A stretch of 64,000 nucleotides of DNA from Niallia sp. Man26. GTDB lineage: Bacteria > Bacillota > Bacilli > Bacillales > Cytobacillaceae. Positions 42,915-51,164 of this stretch are shown piece by piece. The stretch's first letter is position 1; every line of letters begins with the position of its first letter. The notes under the pieces are model-generated. The model had not been told where the DNA came from, searched no databases, and saw nothing but the letters and a program-made list of their open reading frames with translations. The stretch lies in assembly GCF_022049065.2 (NCBI RefSeq), contig NZ_CP095743.1, positions 3,735,001 to 3,799,000 on the forward strand, written 5' to 3'. Both the position numbers and the translations under genes were made by a program.

Positions 42915-43788
42915 TGCCTGTGGAAATAAGGCATCAGAAACGAACGGCAATACAGAAGATACAGACAAAAAATCTGGAACTATTACTTACCAGTCTGAAA
43001 ATGGACCTGTTGAAGTACCTGCAGATCCACAGCGCGTTGTCGTATTATCCACCTTCACTGGTAACGTTATGGCACTTGGAGTAAACGTAGTCGGTGTTGA
43101 TTCCTGGTCAAAGCAAAACCCAAGATTTGATTCAGAGTTGAAAGACGTAGAAGAAGTAACAGATGAAAATCTCGAGAAAATAATTGAATTAAAGCCAGAT
43201 TTAATCATCGGATTATCAACTATTAAAAATGTAGACAAGTTAAATGAAATCGCTCCAACTGTCACATTTACTTATGGCAAGGCAGACTATTTAACACAGC
43301 ATCTTGAAATTGGAAAGCTTCTTAATAAAGAAAAAGAAGCACAAGTTTGGGTTGATGACTTTAAACAGCGTGCAGATGCAGCTGGTAAAGAAATCAAAGC
43401 AAAAATAGGGGAAGATGCAACAGTAACTGTCATCGAAAACTTTAATAAGCAAATGTATGTATTCGGCAACAACTGGGGTCGCGGAACTGAAATACTCTAT
43501 CAAGCAATGAAGCTGAACATGCCCGAAAAGGTGAAAGAAATGGCACTTGCAGACGGATACTATGCATTATCTTCAGAAGTGCTGCCTGAGTATGTAGGAG
43601 ATTACTTGATTATCAGTGAATATGCAGATCAAGATAACTCTTATCAAGAAACAGAAGCATACAAAAATATACCAGCAGTAAAAAATAACCATGTATTTAA
43701 AGCAAATGCAAATGAATTCTACTTTAATGATCCTGTGACGCTTGATTATCAACTGGAATTCTTTAAAGAGCATTTTCTAGGCAACTAA
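42865..43788 (+). CDS. Iron-siderophore substrate-binding lipoprotein (FecB/FhuD type)
   Basis: A 307-residue lipoprotein with signal peptide ending V-I-S-A-C (Cys19) and a type III periplasmic-binding fold with V-P-A-D-P-Q-R-V-V-V-L-S and L-I-I-G-L-S-T. AAAAGGAG precedes the ATG, inside the end of the ATPase gene. It captures a ferric siderophore, probably of hydroxamate or catecholate type, and passes it to the permeases. A strong hairpin follows it before the permease genes. Confidence 0.9.
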   Translation: MKKSLLPMILILLLVISACGNKASETNGNTEDTDKKSGTITYQSENGPVEVPADPQRVVVLSTFTGNVMALGVNVVGVDSWSKQNPRFDSELKDVEEVTDENLEKIIELKPDLIIGLSTIKNVDKLNEIAPTVTFTYGKADYLTQHLEIGKLLNKEKEAQVWVDDFKQRADAAGKEIKAKIGEDATVTVIENFNKQMYVFGNNWGRGTEILYQAMKLNMPEKVKEMALADGYYALSSEVLPEYVGDYLIISEYADQDNSYQETEAYKNIPAVKNNHVFKANANEFYFNDPVTLDYQLEFFKEHFLGN

Positions 43789-43800
43789 CTACTAGGATTG

Positions 43801-43833
43801 CATGCTGTGCACGTTTGTGCGCAGCATGTTTTT
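43801..43833 (+). terminator. Hairpin inside the iron operon after the binding-protein gene
   Basis: CATGCTGTGCAC and GTGCGCAGCATG form a 12-bp stem (one G-U pair) with a four-base loop and TTTTTAT. It has the form of a terminator but lies between co-directional genes, so it may set a higher level for the binding protein than for the permeases. Confidence 0.75.
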
Positions 43834-43864
43834 ATACAAATCTAAACAGAAAAGATGATATAAA

Positions 43865-44863
43865 ATGACTAATTCTATTTCGTTTGTATGGAAATTATTA
43901 ATAGGTATCTCTCTTTTGATTGCTGCATTTATCATCTCCATGATCTTCGGAGCTGCCGATACATCATTAAAGGACTTATGGCTCGCCATCACTTCTGAAC
44001 ACCAAAATCAAAACAGCAATATACTGCGGGAAATCCGTCTTCCTAGAGAGGTTGCTGCAATTGCAGTGGGATCTGCTTTAGCCGTTTCTGGTGCTATCAT
44101 GCAAGGCATAACAAAAAACCCGCTTGCTGATCCTGGTTTGCTAGGATTGACTGCAGGTGCAAATTTCGCCTTAGCTTTATCTTTAGCACTTATCCCGTCA
44201 TTAAACTATTTCAGTATAATGTTAATCTGTTTTGTTGGTGCCGCTATTGGCATGGTTTTAGTAGTTGGAATCGGGATGATGCGAAAAGGAGGAAACTCTC
44301 CGCTTAAGCTTGTGTTGGCAGGATCAGCTGTAACAGCATTCCTTACTGCCATCGCTGAAGGAATCAGCCTGTTTTTTCACATCAATAAAAATGTGTCGAT
44401 GTGGACTTCTGGTGGTCTGATTGGCACATCATGGGGACAGCTTAAGATTATTCTTCCTGCCATCCTTATTGGCATCGCTGTTGCCTTCTTTTTATCCAGG
44501 CAGCTTACTATCTTAAGCTTAAGTGAAGATGTAGCAGTCGGGCTTGGGCAAAAGACAGCCTTGGTTAAGGGACTGCTTTTTATTGTTATTATTATTCTGG
44601 CAGGAGCCGCTGTCGCACTTGTTGGAAATATGGCGTTTATTGGGCTGATGGTTCCACATATGGTCCGCTGGGCTGTAGGAACAGATTATCGCTTTCTTCT
44701 CCCTATTACAGCCATTGCAGGTGGAATTTTTATGCTGATGGCTGACACTGTTGCAAGGACAATGAATGCTCCATATGAAACACCTGTAGCAGCAATAATC
44801 AGTATTTTAGGTCTGCCTTTCTTTTTATTCATTGTTAAAAAAGGAGGAAGTAAATTCGCATGA
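43865..44863 (+). CDS. FecCD-family iron-siderophore permease
   Basis: A 332-residue permease with about nine to ten segments and the family marks L-R-L-P-R-E-V-A-A-I, S-G-A-I-M-Q-G-I-T-K-N-P-L-A-D-P and F-I-G-L-M-V-P-H-M-V-R. It is the first subunit of a heterodimeric channel. Its stop overlaps the start of the second permease gene by four bases (ATGA). Confidence 0.93.
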   Translation: MTNSISFVWKLLIGISLLIAAFIISMIFGAADTSLKDLWLAITSEHQNQNSNILREIRLPREVAAIAVGSALAVSGAIMQGITKNPLADPGLLGLTAGANFALALSLALIPSLNYFSIMLICFVGAAIGMVLVVGIGMMRKGGNSPLKLVLAGSAVTAFLTAIAEGISLFFHINKNVSMWTSGGLIGTSWGQLKIILPAILIGIAVAFFLSRQLTILSLSEDVAVGLGQKTALVKGLLFIVIIILAGAAVALVGNMAFIGLMVPHMVRWAVGTDYRFLLPITAIAGGIFMLMADTVARTMNAPYETPVAAIISILGLPFFLFIVKKGGSKFA

Positions 44864-45870
44864 TATCCTCTGCATTGCTGAAAAAACAAAAACTAGTTAT
44901 CACCGTGCTTGCAGCACTCATATTTTTGACTATTGGAATCTCCTTAAGTATCGGGTACGCCTCCTTCGGTCTGTCACGGCTTCTGCCGACACTGTTTGGA
45001 AATGGCACATTCTCAGAGGAATTTATTTTATATTCTGTTCGCTTGCCAAGAATTATTGTTACCTTGCTTGCAGGGGTTGCCCTCTCTCTTTCTGGAGCAA
45101 TTCTGCAGGGCATCACAAGAAATGATTTAGCAGATCCAGGCATTATTGGCATTAACGCAGGCGCCGGTGTTGCTGTTGCAATCTTTTTCCTGTTTTTCCC
45201 GATTGACGCTGGATCATTTGTTTATATGATTCCAGTTTGTGCATTTGCCGGTGCTGTTGCGTCCGCCCTGCTTATCTATTTCTTTTCATACGATAAAGGC
45301 CTCGGTTTCCAGCCAACTCGTCTTGTACTAGTTGGGGTAGGCTTTTCTATGGCTTTATCAGGAATCATGGTTGTGCTGATTTCTTCTGCTGAAAGAGAAA
45401 AAGTAGAGTTCATTTCAAAATGGCTGGCAGGCAATGTTTGGGGAACAGACTGGCCGTATATTTTGGCTATGCTTCCTTGGCTGATTGTATTTATTCCTTT
45501 TACTTTATACAAAGCGAATAAGCTCGATGTTCTGACCTTCAGCGAGCCTGTTGCTGTCGGTATTGGCGCATCGGTTCAGAAGGAGAGAATAGTTCTGGCA
45601 ATAGCTGCGGTCGCTCTGGCTGCTGCTGCTGTTTCCGCAACAGGAAGCATCTCCTTTATAGGATTAATGGGACCTCATATTGCGAAAGCATTAGTCGGCC
45701 CAAGGCATAAAATGTATTTACCTGTTGCACTGCTGATCGGGGGGCTTTTCCTTCTGGCTGCGGACACAATTGGCAAAAACATACTTGATCCTGACGGAGT
45801 CCCAGCTGGAATCATGGCTGCCATTATTGGCGCGCCTTACTTCATGTATTTGCTGTTCAAGAAAAAATAA
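44860..45870 (+). CDS. FecCD-family iron-siderophore permease
   Basis: A 336-residue permease, paralogous to the preceding gene, with R-L-P-R-I-I-V-T-L-L-A-G, S-G-A-I-L-Q-G-I-T-R-N-D-L-A-D-P and F-I-G-L-M-G-P-H-I-A-K. It completes the operon ATPase, binding protein, permease, permease. No clear terminator follows. Confidence 0.93.
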   Translation: MISSALLKKQKLVITVLAALIFLTIGISLSIGYASFGLSRLLPTLFGNGTFSEEFILYSVRLPRIIVTLLAGVALSLSGAILQGITRNDLADPGIIGINAGAGVAVAIFFLFFPIDAGSFVYMIPVCAFAGAVASALLIYFFSYDKGLGFQPTRLVLVGVGFSMALSGIMVVLISSAEREKVEFISKWLAGNVWGTDWPYILAMLPWLIVFIPFTLYKANKLDVLTFSEPVAVGIGASVQKERIVLAIAAVALAAAAVSATGSISFIGLMGPHIAKALVGPRHKMYLPVALLIGGLFLLAADTIGKNILDPDGVPAGIMAAIIGAPYFMYLLFKKK

Positions 45871-45965
45871 GTATATCAATATAATAAAATATTTTCCTTG
45901 ACTATTTAGATTTTTCCAATTAATCTAGTATACAGATATTTCAAAAACAAAAATAAAAATTTCAT

Positions 45966-46070
45966 TTCTTATCGAGAGAGGTGGAGGGACTGGCCCTTTG
46001 ATACCTCAGCAACAGATTCTGCTTAGAATACTGTGCTAATTCCAGAAGCGCAACGCTTGAAGATAAGAAG
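45966..46070 (+). ncRNA. SAM-I riboswitch (S-box leader)
   Basis: The conserved blocks appear in order: CTTATCGAGAGAGGTGGAGG, GACTGGCCC, GATACCTCAGCAACA, and GTGCTAATTCC, closed by TTTCTTATC with GATAAGAAG as helix P1. This is the S-box pattern. The preceding part of the 45871-46177 gap is AT-rich and should hold the promoter, with a TTGACT at 45898-45903 but no clear -10. Confidence 0.96.
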
Positions 46071-46087
46071 AGCCAATGTGAATGTTC

Positions 46088-46118
46088 GCCTCTTCTTATT
46101 TACAAGAAGAGGCTTTTT
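46088..46118 (+). terminator. S-box terminator
   Basis: A perfect 10-bp stem (GCCTCTTCTT/AAGAAGAGGC) is followed by TTTTT. Its 5' half can alternatively pair with the 3' strand of riboswitch helix P1 (46061-46072), the classical anti-terminator, so high S-adenosylmethionine should stop transcription. Confidence 0.93.
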
Positions 46119-46177
46119 GTGTGTTTTAGGCTTATCTTCTTTCATTCCAAATAAAATAACGAAAGCAGGAGTTAATC

Positions 46178-47302
46178 ATGACAAAAATAGTAAACCAAGG
46201 TCCATTCAGAGCAGATCACGTTGGCAGCTTATTGCGGCCTGAAAGCTTGCATAAAGCTAGAAAAGAATTTAAAGAAGGCATTATTACAAAAGATGAGCTT
46301 CGAGCTGTGGAAACAGCAGAGATTAAGAGAATTGTTGATAAACAAATCGAGATTGGCTTAAAAGCCGTGACAGACGGAGAATTTAGACGCACATGGTGGC
46401 ATCTTGACTTCCTTGAGCATTTGGATGGAATCGAAGGCTATGTGCCAGAAAGCGGTTATAAATTTGATGGCGTGGAAACAGAAAAATATAATATCCGCAA
46501 TAACGGCAAGATTGCTTTCAATCCAAATCACCCATTCATTGAAGATTTTAAAGTGTTTAAAGACATCGTCGGAGATCGCGCTGTTGCGAAACAAACCATC
46601 CCTAGTCCGAACCAGCTTTTTTACAGCACTATTAGAAATGAAGCTATTTATCCAAACTTAGAAGACTTCACAAAAGACGTAATCCAAACTTACCGTGACG
46701 CTATTAAAGCTTTCTATGATGCTGGTGTGCGTTATTTACAATTAGACGATGTTTATATTGCAAGACTTTCTTCGCCAGAGCATACCTTTAATGACGGAGA
46801 GTACAGCAGGGAGCATTGGATTGAGTTAGCATTGTATGTCATTAACAGCATATTGGAAGATAAACCAGAGGATCTTGTTGTTACAACCCACTTGTGTAGA
46901 GGAAACTACCAATCAACTTGGGCTTTCGAAGGAAGCTATTCTTTAATTGCACCGACTTTGCTTGCAAAAGAGAAGGTTGATGGCTTCTTCCTTGAATATG
47001 ATGATGAACGCTCAGGTGACTTCAAACCGCTTGAACATATTCCTCATGAAGGAGCAAAGGTTGTTTTAGGAGTTGTGACATCTAAGTTTGGCGAATTAGA
47101 AAAGAAAGAAACATTAAAAGCCCGCATTCTTGATGCGGCAAATCACCTGCCTTTAGAGCAGCTATGCTTAAGTCCACAGTGCGGCTTTGCGTCGACACAC
47201 CACGGCAATAAACTGACAGAAGAGCAGCAGTGGGAAAAGCTGCGGTTAGTAGTCGAAGTTGCCGAGGAATTATGGGAAGCTAAAGAACCAGTAACTAAAT
47301 AA
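46178..47302 (+). CDS. yxjG: MetE-like methionine synthase family protein (YxjG/YxjH type)
   Basis: A 374-residue protein equal to the catalytic C-terminal barrel of cobalamin-independent methionine synthase, without the N-terminal half. Putative zinc ligands are the His and Cys in T-T-H-L-C-R-G-N and the Cys in S-P-Q-C-G-F-A-S. It closely resembles B. subtilis YxjG/YxjH, which are also S-box controlled. It should transfer a methyl group to homocysteine, but the methyl donor of this short form is not settled by sequence. It is monocistronic. Confidence 0.87.
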   Translation: MTKIVNQGPFRADHVGSLLRPESLHKARKEFKEGIITKDELRAVETAEIKRIVDKQIEIGLKAVTDGEFRRTWWHLDFLEHLDGIEGYVPESGYKFDGVETEKYNIRNNGKIAFNPNHPFIEDFKVFKDIVGDRAVAKQTIPSPNQLFYSTIRNEAIYPNLEDFTKDVIQTYRDAIKAFYDAGVRYLQLDDVYIARLSSPEHTFNDGEYSREHWIELALYVINSILEDKPEDLVVTTHLCRGNYQSTWAFEGSYSLIAPTLLAKEKVDGFFLEYDDERSGDFKPLEHIPHEGAKVVLGVVTSKFGELEKKETLKARILDAANHLPLEQLCLSPQCGFASTHHGNKLTEEQQWEKLRLVVEVAEELWEAKEPVTK

Positions 47303-47355
47303 TAAAACGGGCACTTTATTTGTCTTCCTGCTTGTTTATATCTATATTCCCATAA

Positions 47356-47389
47356 AAAAGGAAAGGGCAATTTGCTGCCCTTTCCTTTT
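47356..47389. terminator. Bidirectional terminator (yxjG-like and sensor kinase genes)
   Basis: A perfect 14-bp stem (AAAAGGAAAGGGCA/TGCCCTTTCCTTTT) with a six-base loop lies between convergent genes. Confidence 0.92.
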
Positions 47390-47390
47390 C

Positions 47391-48611
47391 TTACGGATTT
47401 TTTACAAGCGGGAACTGAATTTTAACTATCGTTCCTTCCCCTTTTTTGCTTTCAATGTTGATTTTTCCGTTATACTTTTCGACAATATTGAAGCATATCA
47501 TCATTCCCAAACCGGTTCCTTTGCTTTTCAAGGAATAAAACGGTGTCCCTAATGATTGGACTTCCTCCTCTGACATACCGCAGCCATGGTCTGTCACTTT
47601 TATTTCCACCATATCCTTTTGCAGCTCTGTTTCAATAAAGATTGGCTCACCATACGGCGATGCCTCCATTGCGTTCTTCAACAGATTGATCATCAACTGT
47701 TTAAATTCAATGGTGTTCACTAAAATATAACAATCCTTCTGTACATCACGGAGAAATATATTATTATCTCTGAGAATTCCATATGATTTTACTAAATCAG
47801 TAACGCTTTGAAGCAAGTAGTCTACTTCAACCTTCTCCAGCTTAATATCATTATCGGGTTTTGCCAGCATCAGAAATTGAGAAAGAACATGCTCTGCTGT
47901 GTTCAGCTCATCAATCATCAGGCTATAGTTCCGTTTGGAGCCTTCATCCATTTTCTCCTCTTGCTGATAGAGCTGCAGGAAACCTTTTACTACTGTTAAT
48001 GGGTTCCTGATTTCATGGGCTACAGCTGCTGCTAACTGACCTGTAGTTTTCAGCCGTTCTGATTGCTGAAGCTGTTTGTAATACAATTGCTGTTTTTTTA
48101 TTCGTTCATATGTTAAAAGAAAAATACAATATAATAGCGCTTGGCTTCCTAGGAAGTTAATAACATTGCCTGGAACATTTATTCCTAGCAGCCCAAATGT
48201 CTCTGCCTTGTCCATAAACAGAATGTAACCATATCCAAGCAAGTAAAGGCATATATTCATTACCATTGAAAATATGAAAAGCTGTTTATCAAAAAATAAA
48301 ATGGAGATTGCCGGGATGAAACATACAAAAATAAAGGAAGACCATGTATCTGGATATACATAAAATATCGTATAAAAATAGGCCGTTCCAACGATGATGA
48401 TTAAAAAATTAAGCCACCAGCCAGAAATCTTCGGATACAGCAGCAACAGCACAGATAATATGACCACTTCTACTGCATTTAAGTAATTCCCAAAGCGCAG
48501 TCCCGCTGTCTCCATGAATAAACTTGCTACCATTCCTGTCACCATGAACAGGATGATAACAGCTATAACCCCGTAATAAACCTTTACATTAAAATCCTTA
48601 TATGAATTCAT
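47391..48611 (-). CDS. Orphan membrane sensor histidine kinase (KinB-like)
   Basis: A 406-residue kinase: six membrane segments (about 1-170) with little outside the membrane, a short coiled coil, the HisKA box A-A-V-A-H-E-I-R-N-P-L with His199, and a HATPase domain with N-L-L-K-N-A-M-E-A, D-H-G-C-G-M and G-T-G-L-G-M. The architecture resembles the sporulation kinase KinB. No response regulator gene is adjacent, which also fits an orphan phosphorelay kinase feeding Spo0F. The signal is unknown. Confidence 0.85.
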   Translation of the reverse strand: MNSYKDFNVKVYYGVIAVIILFMVTGMVASLFMETAGLRFGNYLNAVEVVILSVLLLLYPKISGWWLNFLIIIVGTAYFYTIFYVYPDTWSSFIFVCFIPAISILFFDKQLFIFSMVMNICLYLLGYGYILFMDKAETFGLLGINVPGNVINFLGSQALLYCIFLLTYERIKKQQLYYKQLQQSERLKTTGQLAAAVAHEIRNPLTVVKGFLQLYQQEEKMDEGSKRNYSLMIDELNTAEHVLSQFLMLAKPDNDIKLEKVEVDYLLQSVTDLVKSYGILRDNNIFLRDVQKDCYILVNTIEFKQLMINLLKNAMEASPYGEPIFIETELQKDMVEIKVTDHGCGMSEEEVQSLGTPFYSLKSKGTGLGMMICFNIVEKYNGKINIESKKGEGTIVKIQFPLVKNP

Positions 48612-48780
48612 GTTTTATGCACCTTTTATTTAATTTCCATACATCTTTAGTCTACCAAACTGGCAAGCGCTTGAATACGTTTTTCCAGTTATTTGTTATG
48701 GTTTTTATCTGCTTCCAACTACCTTTTTTAATACTTCATCACTTTTATACACACATGCGTTAAAGTATTAAAAATTTTTA

Positions 48781-48809
48781 TTGACGCCCACCCATATATT
48801 GCATATAAT
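48781..48809 (+). promoter_or_regulatory. Sigma-A promoter of the second EIIC_2 gene
   Basis: TTGACG and TATAAT are separated by 17 bases. The predicted transcription start is near 48816, so any open frame beginning at 48781 cannot be the real start of the gene. Confidence 0.8.
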
Positions 48810-48843
48810 TACCACAAAATACAAGGGAATGGAGATTATGGGG

Positions 48844-49881
48844 ATGAAAGAGTTTTTCAACAAATTATTAACTGGAATCAGTATTGGCATTGTCGTCTCA
48901 TTAATACCAAATGCACTTTTAGGGGAAATTTTAAAGCTTCTGATACCTTATATACCATCCCTTCAACATGTTTATGACATCACCGTATTTGTGATGAGCC
49001 TGCTGCCTGTGCTTATTGGTGTAATGGTCGGAGTATCCTTTAAGCTCACCTCCATCCAAACAGCGAGTGTCGGCATTGCCGCGATGGTCGGGAGCGGTGT
49101 TATTCAAAAAACGGCTGATGGGCTATTTACCTTAAACGGAATTGGGGTCGTCATCAACACAGGATTAACTGCCGCTTTAACCGTATTATTTGTCCAATTA
49201 GTAGGAGACCGCCTGAAGGCATATTCTATTCTACTCTTGCCTACCTTGAGTATATTAGTGCCAGGCATGGCTGGATATCTTATCTTGCCTTACATAAAAA
49301 ACACAACAGGAATTATTGGTGTAGGGGTTCAGCATGTTACTACCCTTCAACCAGTACTGATGGGAGCCATCATCTCTGTCATTTTCTGCATTATCATTTT
49401 GTCTCCCGTTTCAACCGTCGGCCTTGCGACTGTTATTTCATTATCCGGGATCGGGTCAGGTGCAGCGAACCTTGGAATTGTTGCAGCAGGCATCGGCTTG
49501 GCAATTGCAAGCTATAAAGCTAACGCACTCGGAACAGCGTTGGCACATGTGCTCGGCTCACCAAAGATTCAGATGAGGAACTTCTTTATGAAGCCTAAGA
49601 TATTGTTTCCAATGCTGATAACCGCTGCTGTGCTAGGTGCATTAGCAGGATTCTTAAATATACAGGGCACTCCTTACAGTGCAGGCTTTGGGCTTTCAGG
49701 ACTTGTAGGTCCGCTAAATTATATGCATTTGGCTGACGGAGGGTGGACATATAAGAATATTACCATTATGATTTCCGTATTCTTTATCGTTCCAGTCATA
49801 CTCAACCTTGCCTTAATTTATATCTTTGCCAGAAAACTTAAAGTTATCAAAGCAGATGATTATAAGCTTCATTTCGACTAA
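48844..49881 (+). CDS. PTS_EIIC_2 family membrane protein, orphan
   Basis: A 345-residue protein with about ten segments. The PTS_EIIC_2 family pattern is visible: L-P-V-L-I-G-V-M-V-G, S-P-V-S-T-V-G-L-A-T, and the helix-helix Gly/Ala-rich repeats. I chose the ATG at 48844, nine bases after GGAG; an ATG two codons earlier is also possible. It has a strong promoter and its own terminator and no PTS partner proteins nearby. It is a distant paralogue of the protein at 15.1-16.1 kb. Confidence 0.8.
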   Translation: MKEFFNKLLTGISIGIVVSLIPNALLGEILKLLIPYIPSLQHVYDITVFVMSLLPVLIGVMVGVSFKLTSIQTASVGIAAMVGSGVIQKTADGLFTLNGIGVVINTGLTAALTVLFVQLVGDRLKAYSILLLPTLSILVPGMAGYLILPYIKNTTGIIGVGVQHVTTLQPVLMGAIISVIFCIIILSPVSTVGLATVISLSGIGSGAANLGIVAAGIGLAIASYKANALGTALAHVLGSPKIQMRNFFMKPKILFPMLITAAVLGALAGFLNIQGTPYSAGFGLSGLVGPLNYMHLADGGWTYKNITIMISVFFIVPVILNLALIYIFARKLKVIKADDYKLHFD

Positions 49882-49883
49882 TA

Positions 49884-49920
49884 AAAAAAGCCGTTAAGGA
49901 ATTTCCTTAACGGCTTTTTA
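49884..49920. terminator. Bidirectional terminator (EIIC_2 and DUF2653 genes)
   Basis: AAAAAGCCGTTAAGGAA pairs with TTTCCTTAACGGCTTTTT almost perfectly over 16-17 bp, between convergent genes. Confidence 0.92.
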
Positions 49921-49933
49921 CTATTTTTTTTGC

Positions 49934-50221
49934 TTATCGCGTTACAGCAATGATTCCTTGCTCGTCATCCAGCACTAATTTAATTCCGATATAAGGATCA
50001 ATATTTAAATACTCATCCATCCATAGGCGCAATGCTTCAATGATATTTTGAGCAATCAGCACTTGCTTTCGGTCATGAACATAGGATTCAGCAGAAAAGC
50101 CGTAATCATCATCGTACATAAGCTCCACTTCTACTTCATCCGGACGGACTTGCTTCTTTCTTGAAATATAAACGCAAATTGCATTTATAATATCCTGCTC
50201 TGGAATGATTAGTTTCTCCAA
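49934..50221 (-). CDS. yxcD: DUF2653 family protein (YxcD-like)
   Basis: A 95-residue soluble acidic protein that resembles B. subtilis YxcD (DUF2653). It opens with E-K-L-I-I-P-E-Q-D-I-I-N-A and has a conserved E-V-E-L-M-Y-D-D-D-Y-G-F-S-A-E-S stretch rich in acidic side chains. No function is known to me. It overlaps the upstream gene by 13 bases and so lies in the operon controlled by the manganese riboswitch at 50.8-50.9 kb. The clustered acidic residues could bind a divalent metal, which is speculation. Confidence 0.75.
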   Translation of the reverse strand: MEKLIIPEQDIINAICVYISRKKQVRPDEVEVELMYDDDYGFSAESYVHDRKQVLIAQNIIEALRLWMDEYLNIDPYIGIKLVLDDEQGIIAVTR

Positions 50222-50652
50222 TTATTAGCTTCCTCTCTTTTTTTCTTTTTGAAATAAACAAAGATTTTTCTGATGACGCTAATTAGAATTACGATAGCCA
50301 AAACATTAATGATTAGACCTAAAATAGACCCAAGTACACCCATATTGGCAAAAAGGCCGCCAAACAGCAATCCTGCAAGTCCACCAATCATTAAGCCTCT
50401 CATCAAGCCGCCTGAAAAGAATCCTCTGTTGTTTGATTTAGAAGTTGTTGTTGTTGAATTATTGTTCTGCTTCTTTTGAAAGAAGGAGTTCGTATTTGTG
50501 TTTGTATTGCTGTTATTATTGTTAAAGCTTCGTTTTCCAGATTTATAAGATTTCGCTTCAACCGTTGTTGTCTGTTCATGGAACACTGCATTTCCGATAG
50601 GTGAAAAGATAAGTCCAAGTGTTAATACTGCTGTTAAGAGTTTCTTCATCAT
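50209..50652 (-). CDS. Small exported/membrane protein with Asn/Thr-rich linker (Tim44-like annotation in relatives)
   Basis: A 147-residue protein: an N-terminal signal peptide (about 1-25), a low-complexity Asn/Ser/Thr linker (about 35-75), a glycine-rich hydrophobic segment (G-G-L-M-R-G-L-M-I-G-G-L-A-G-L-L) and a second membrane helix near the C-terminus ending in a basic tail. Similar Bacillus proteins carry a Tim44-like label, which I would not trust as a function. I chose the ATG at 50652, nine bases after GGAGG; the frame is open to 50697. It is the first gene after a manganese riboswitch, followed by yxcD. Confidence 0.75.
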   Translation of the reverse strand: MMKKLLTAVLTLGLIFSPIGNAVFHEQTTTVEAKSYKSGKRSFNNNNSNTNTNTNSFFQKKQNNNSTTTTSKSNNRGFFSGGLMRGLMIGGLAGLLFGGLFANMGVLGSILGLIINVLAIVILISVIRKIFVYFKKKKREEANNWRN

Positions 50653-50750
50653 TATTTGTTTCCTCCACTTTTCTATTTTTTTTGTTATGACTCGCAATAT
50701 ATACAGTGATTATCTACCGCTTATATTACTATTCCCCCTTTTTTTAAAAA

Positions 50751-50780
50751 CAAAAAACCTTTACCGGATTGGTAAAGGTT
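50751..50780 (-). terminator. Expression-platform terminator of the manganese riboswitch
   Basis: A perfect 10-bp stem (AACCTTTACC/GGTAAAGGTT) with a five-base loop is followed by TTTTTTG on the minus strand. The 5' half can alternatively pair with GGTAAAGG at 50801-50808, an anti-terminator. Confidence 0.9.
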
Positions 50781-50800
50781 TGAAAATAGTCATATTTATC

Positions 50801-50913
50801 CCTTTACCGTTAATGGCAAAGGTCTCGCAAACAACATTCAAGTTGCCAGTTTGGCCGGTGGCATGTAAATTGCCACGTATTGACGACGTAACTGTTAGCT
50901 ACTCCCCTTTGGA
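50801..50913 (-). ncRNA. yybP-ykoY manganese riboswitch
   Basis: On the minus strand the hallmark blocks occur in order: CCAAAGGGGAGTAGC (50898-50912), GTCGTCAATACG, CACCGGCC, and GTTTGCGAGACCTTTGCC ending at 50815, as in the yybP-ykoY aptamer. Helix P1 pairs CAAAGG with CCTTTG. A following GGTAAAGG (50801-50808) can pair either with CCTTTGCC of the aptamer or with the terminator. Ligand binding should therefore favour the anti-terminator and switch the operon on. The remaining part of the 50653-51164 gap, upstream of the FAD oxidoreductase gene, is AT-rich and shows nothing certain. Confidence 0.93.
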
Positions 50914-51164
50914 GTATTCAAATGTTCATGAGCTATTAGCTCTATGATGATTCTATTTTACTAAAAAGATAGGCTACAGTCAACACTTTCGGTAGTAAAG
51001 CGAAATAACTAAAAAAAGAGTGAAAATTTAGATATTTTATCCATACAATAAACATACAAAAATGATACCATTATTTCATAACGCAACTATGTAATAAAAC
51101 CTAACATGAAATTATATTATTTACTATATTTATACATGAAAAAGTAAGGAAGGGATGAGGATAC

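Noticed and set aside
48781..48843. TTG-started N-terminal extension of the second EIIC_2 gene
   Set aside because: The proposed start codon lies within the -35 box of the promoter and the extension precedes the predicted transcript.
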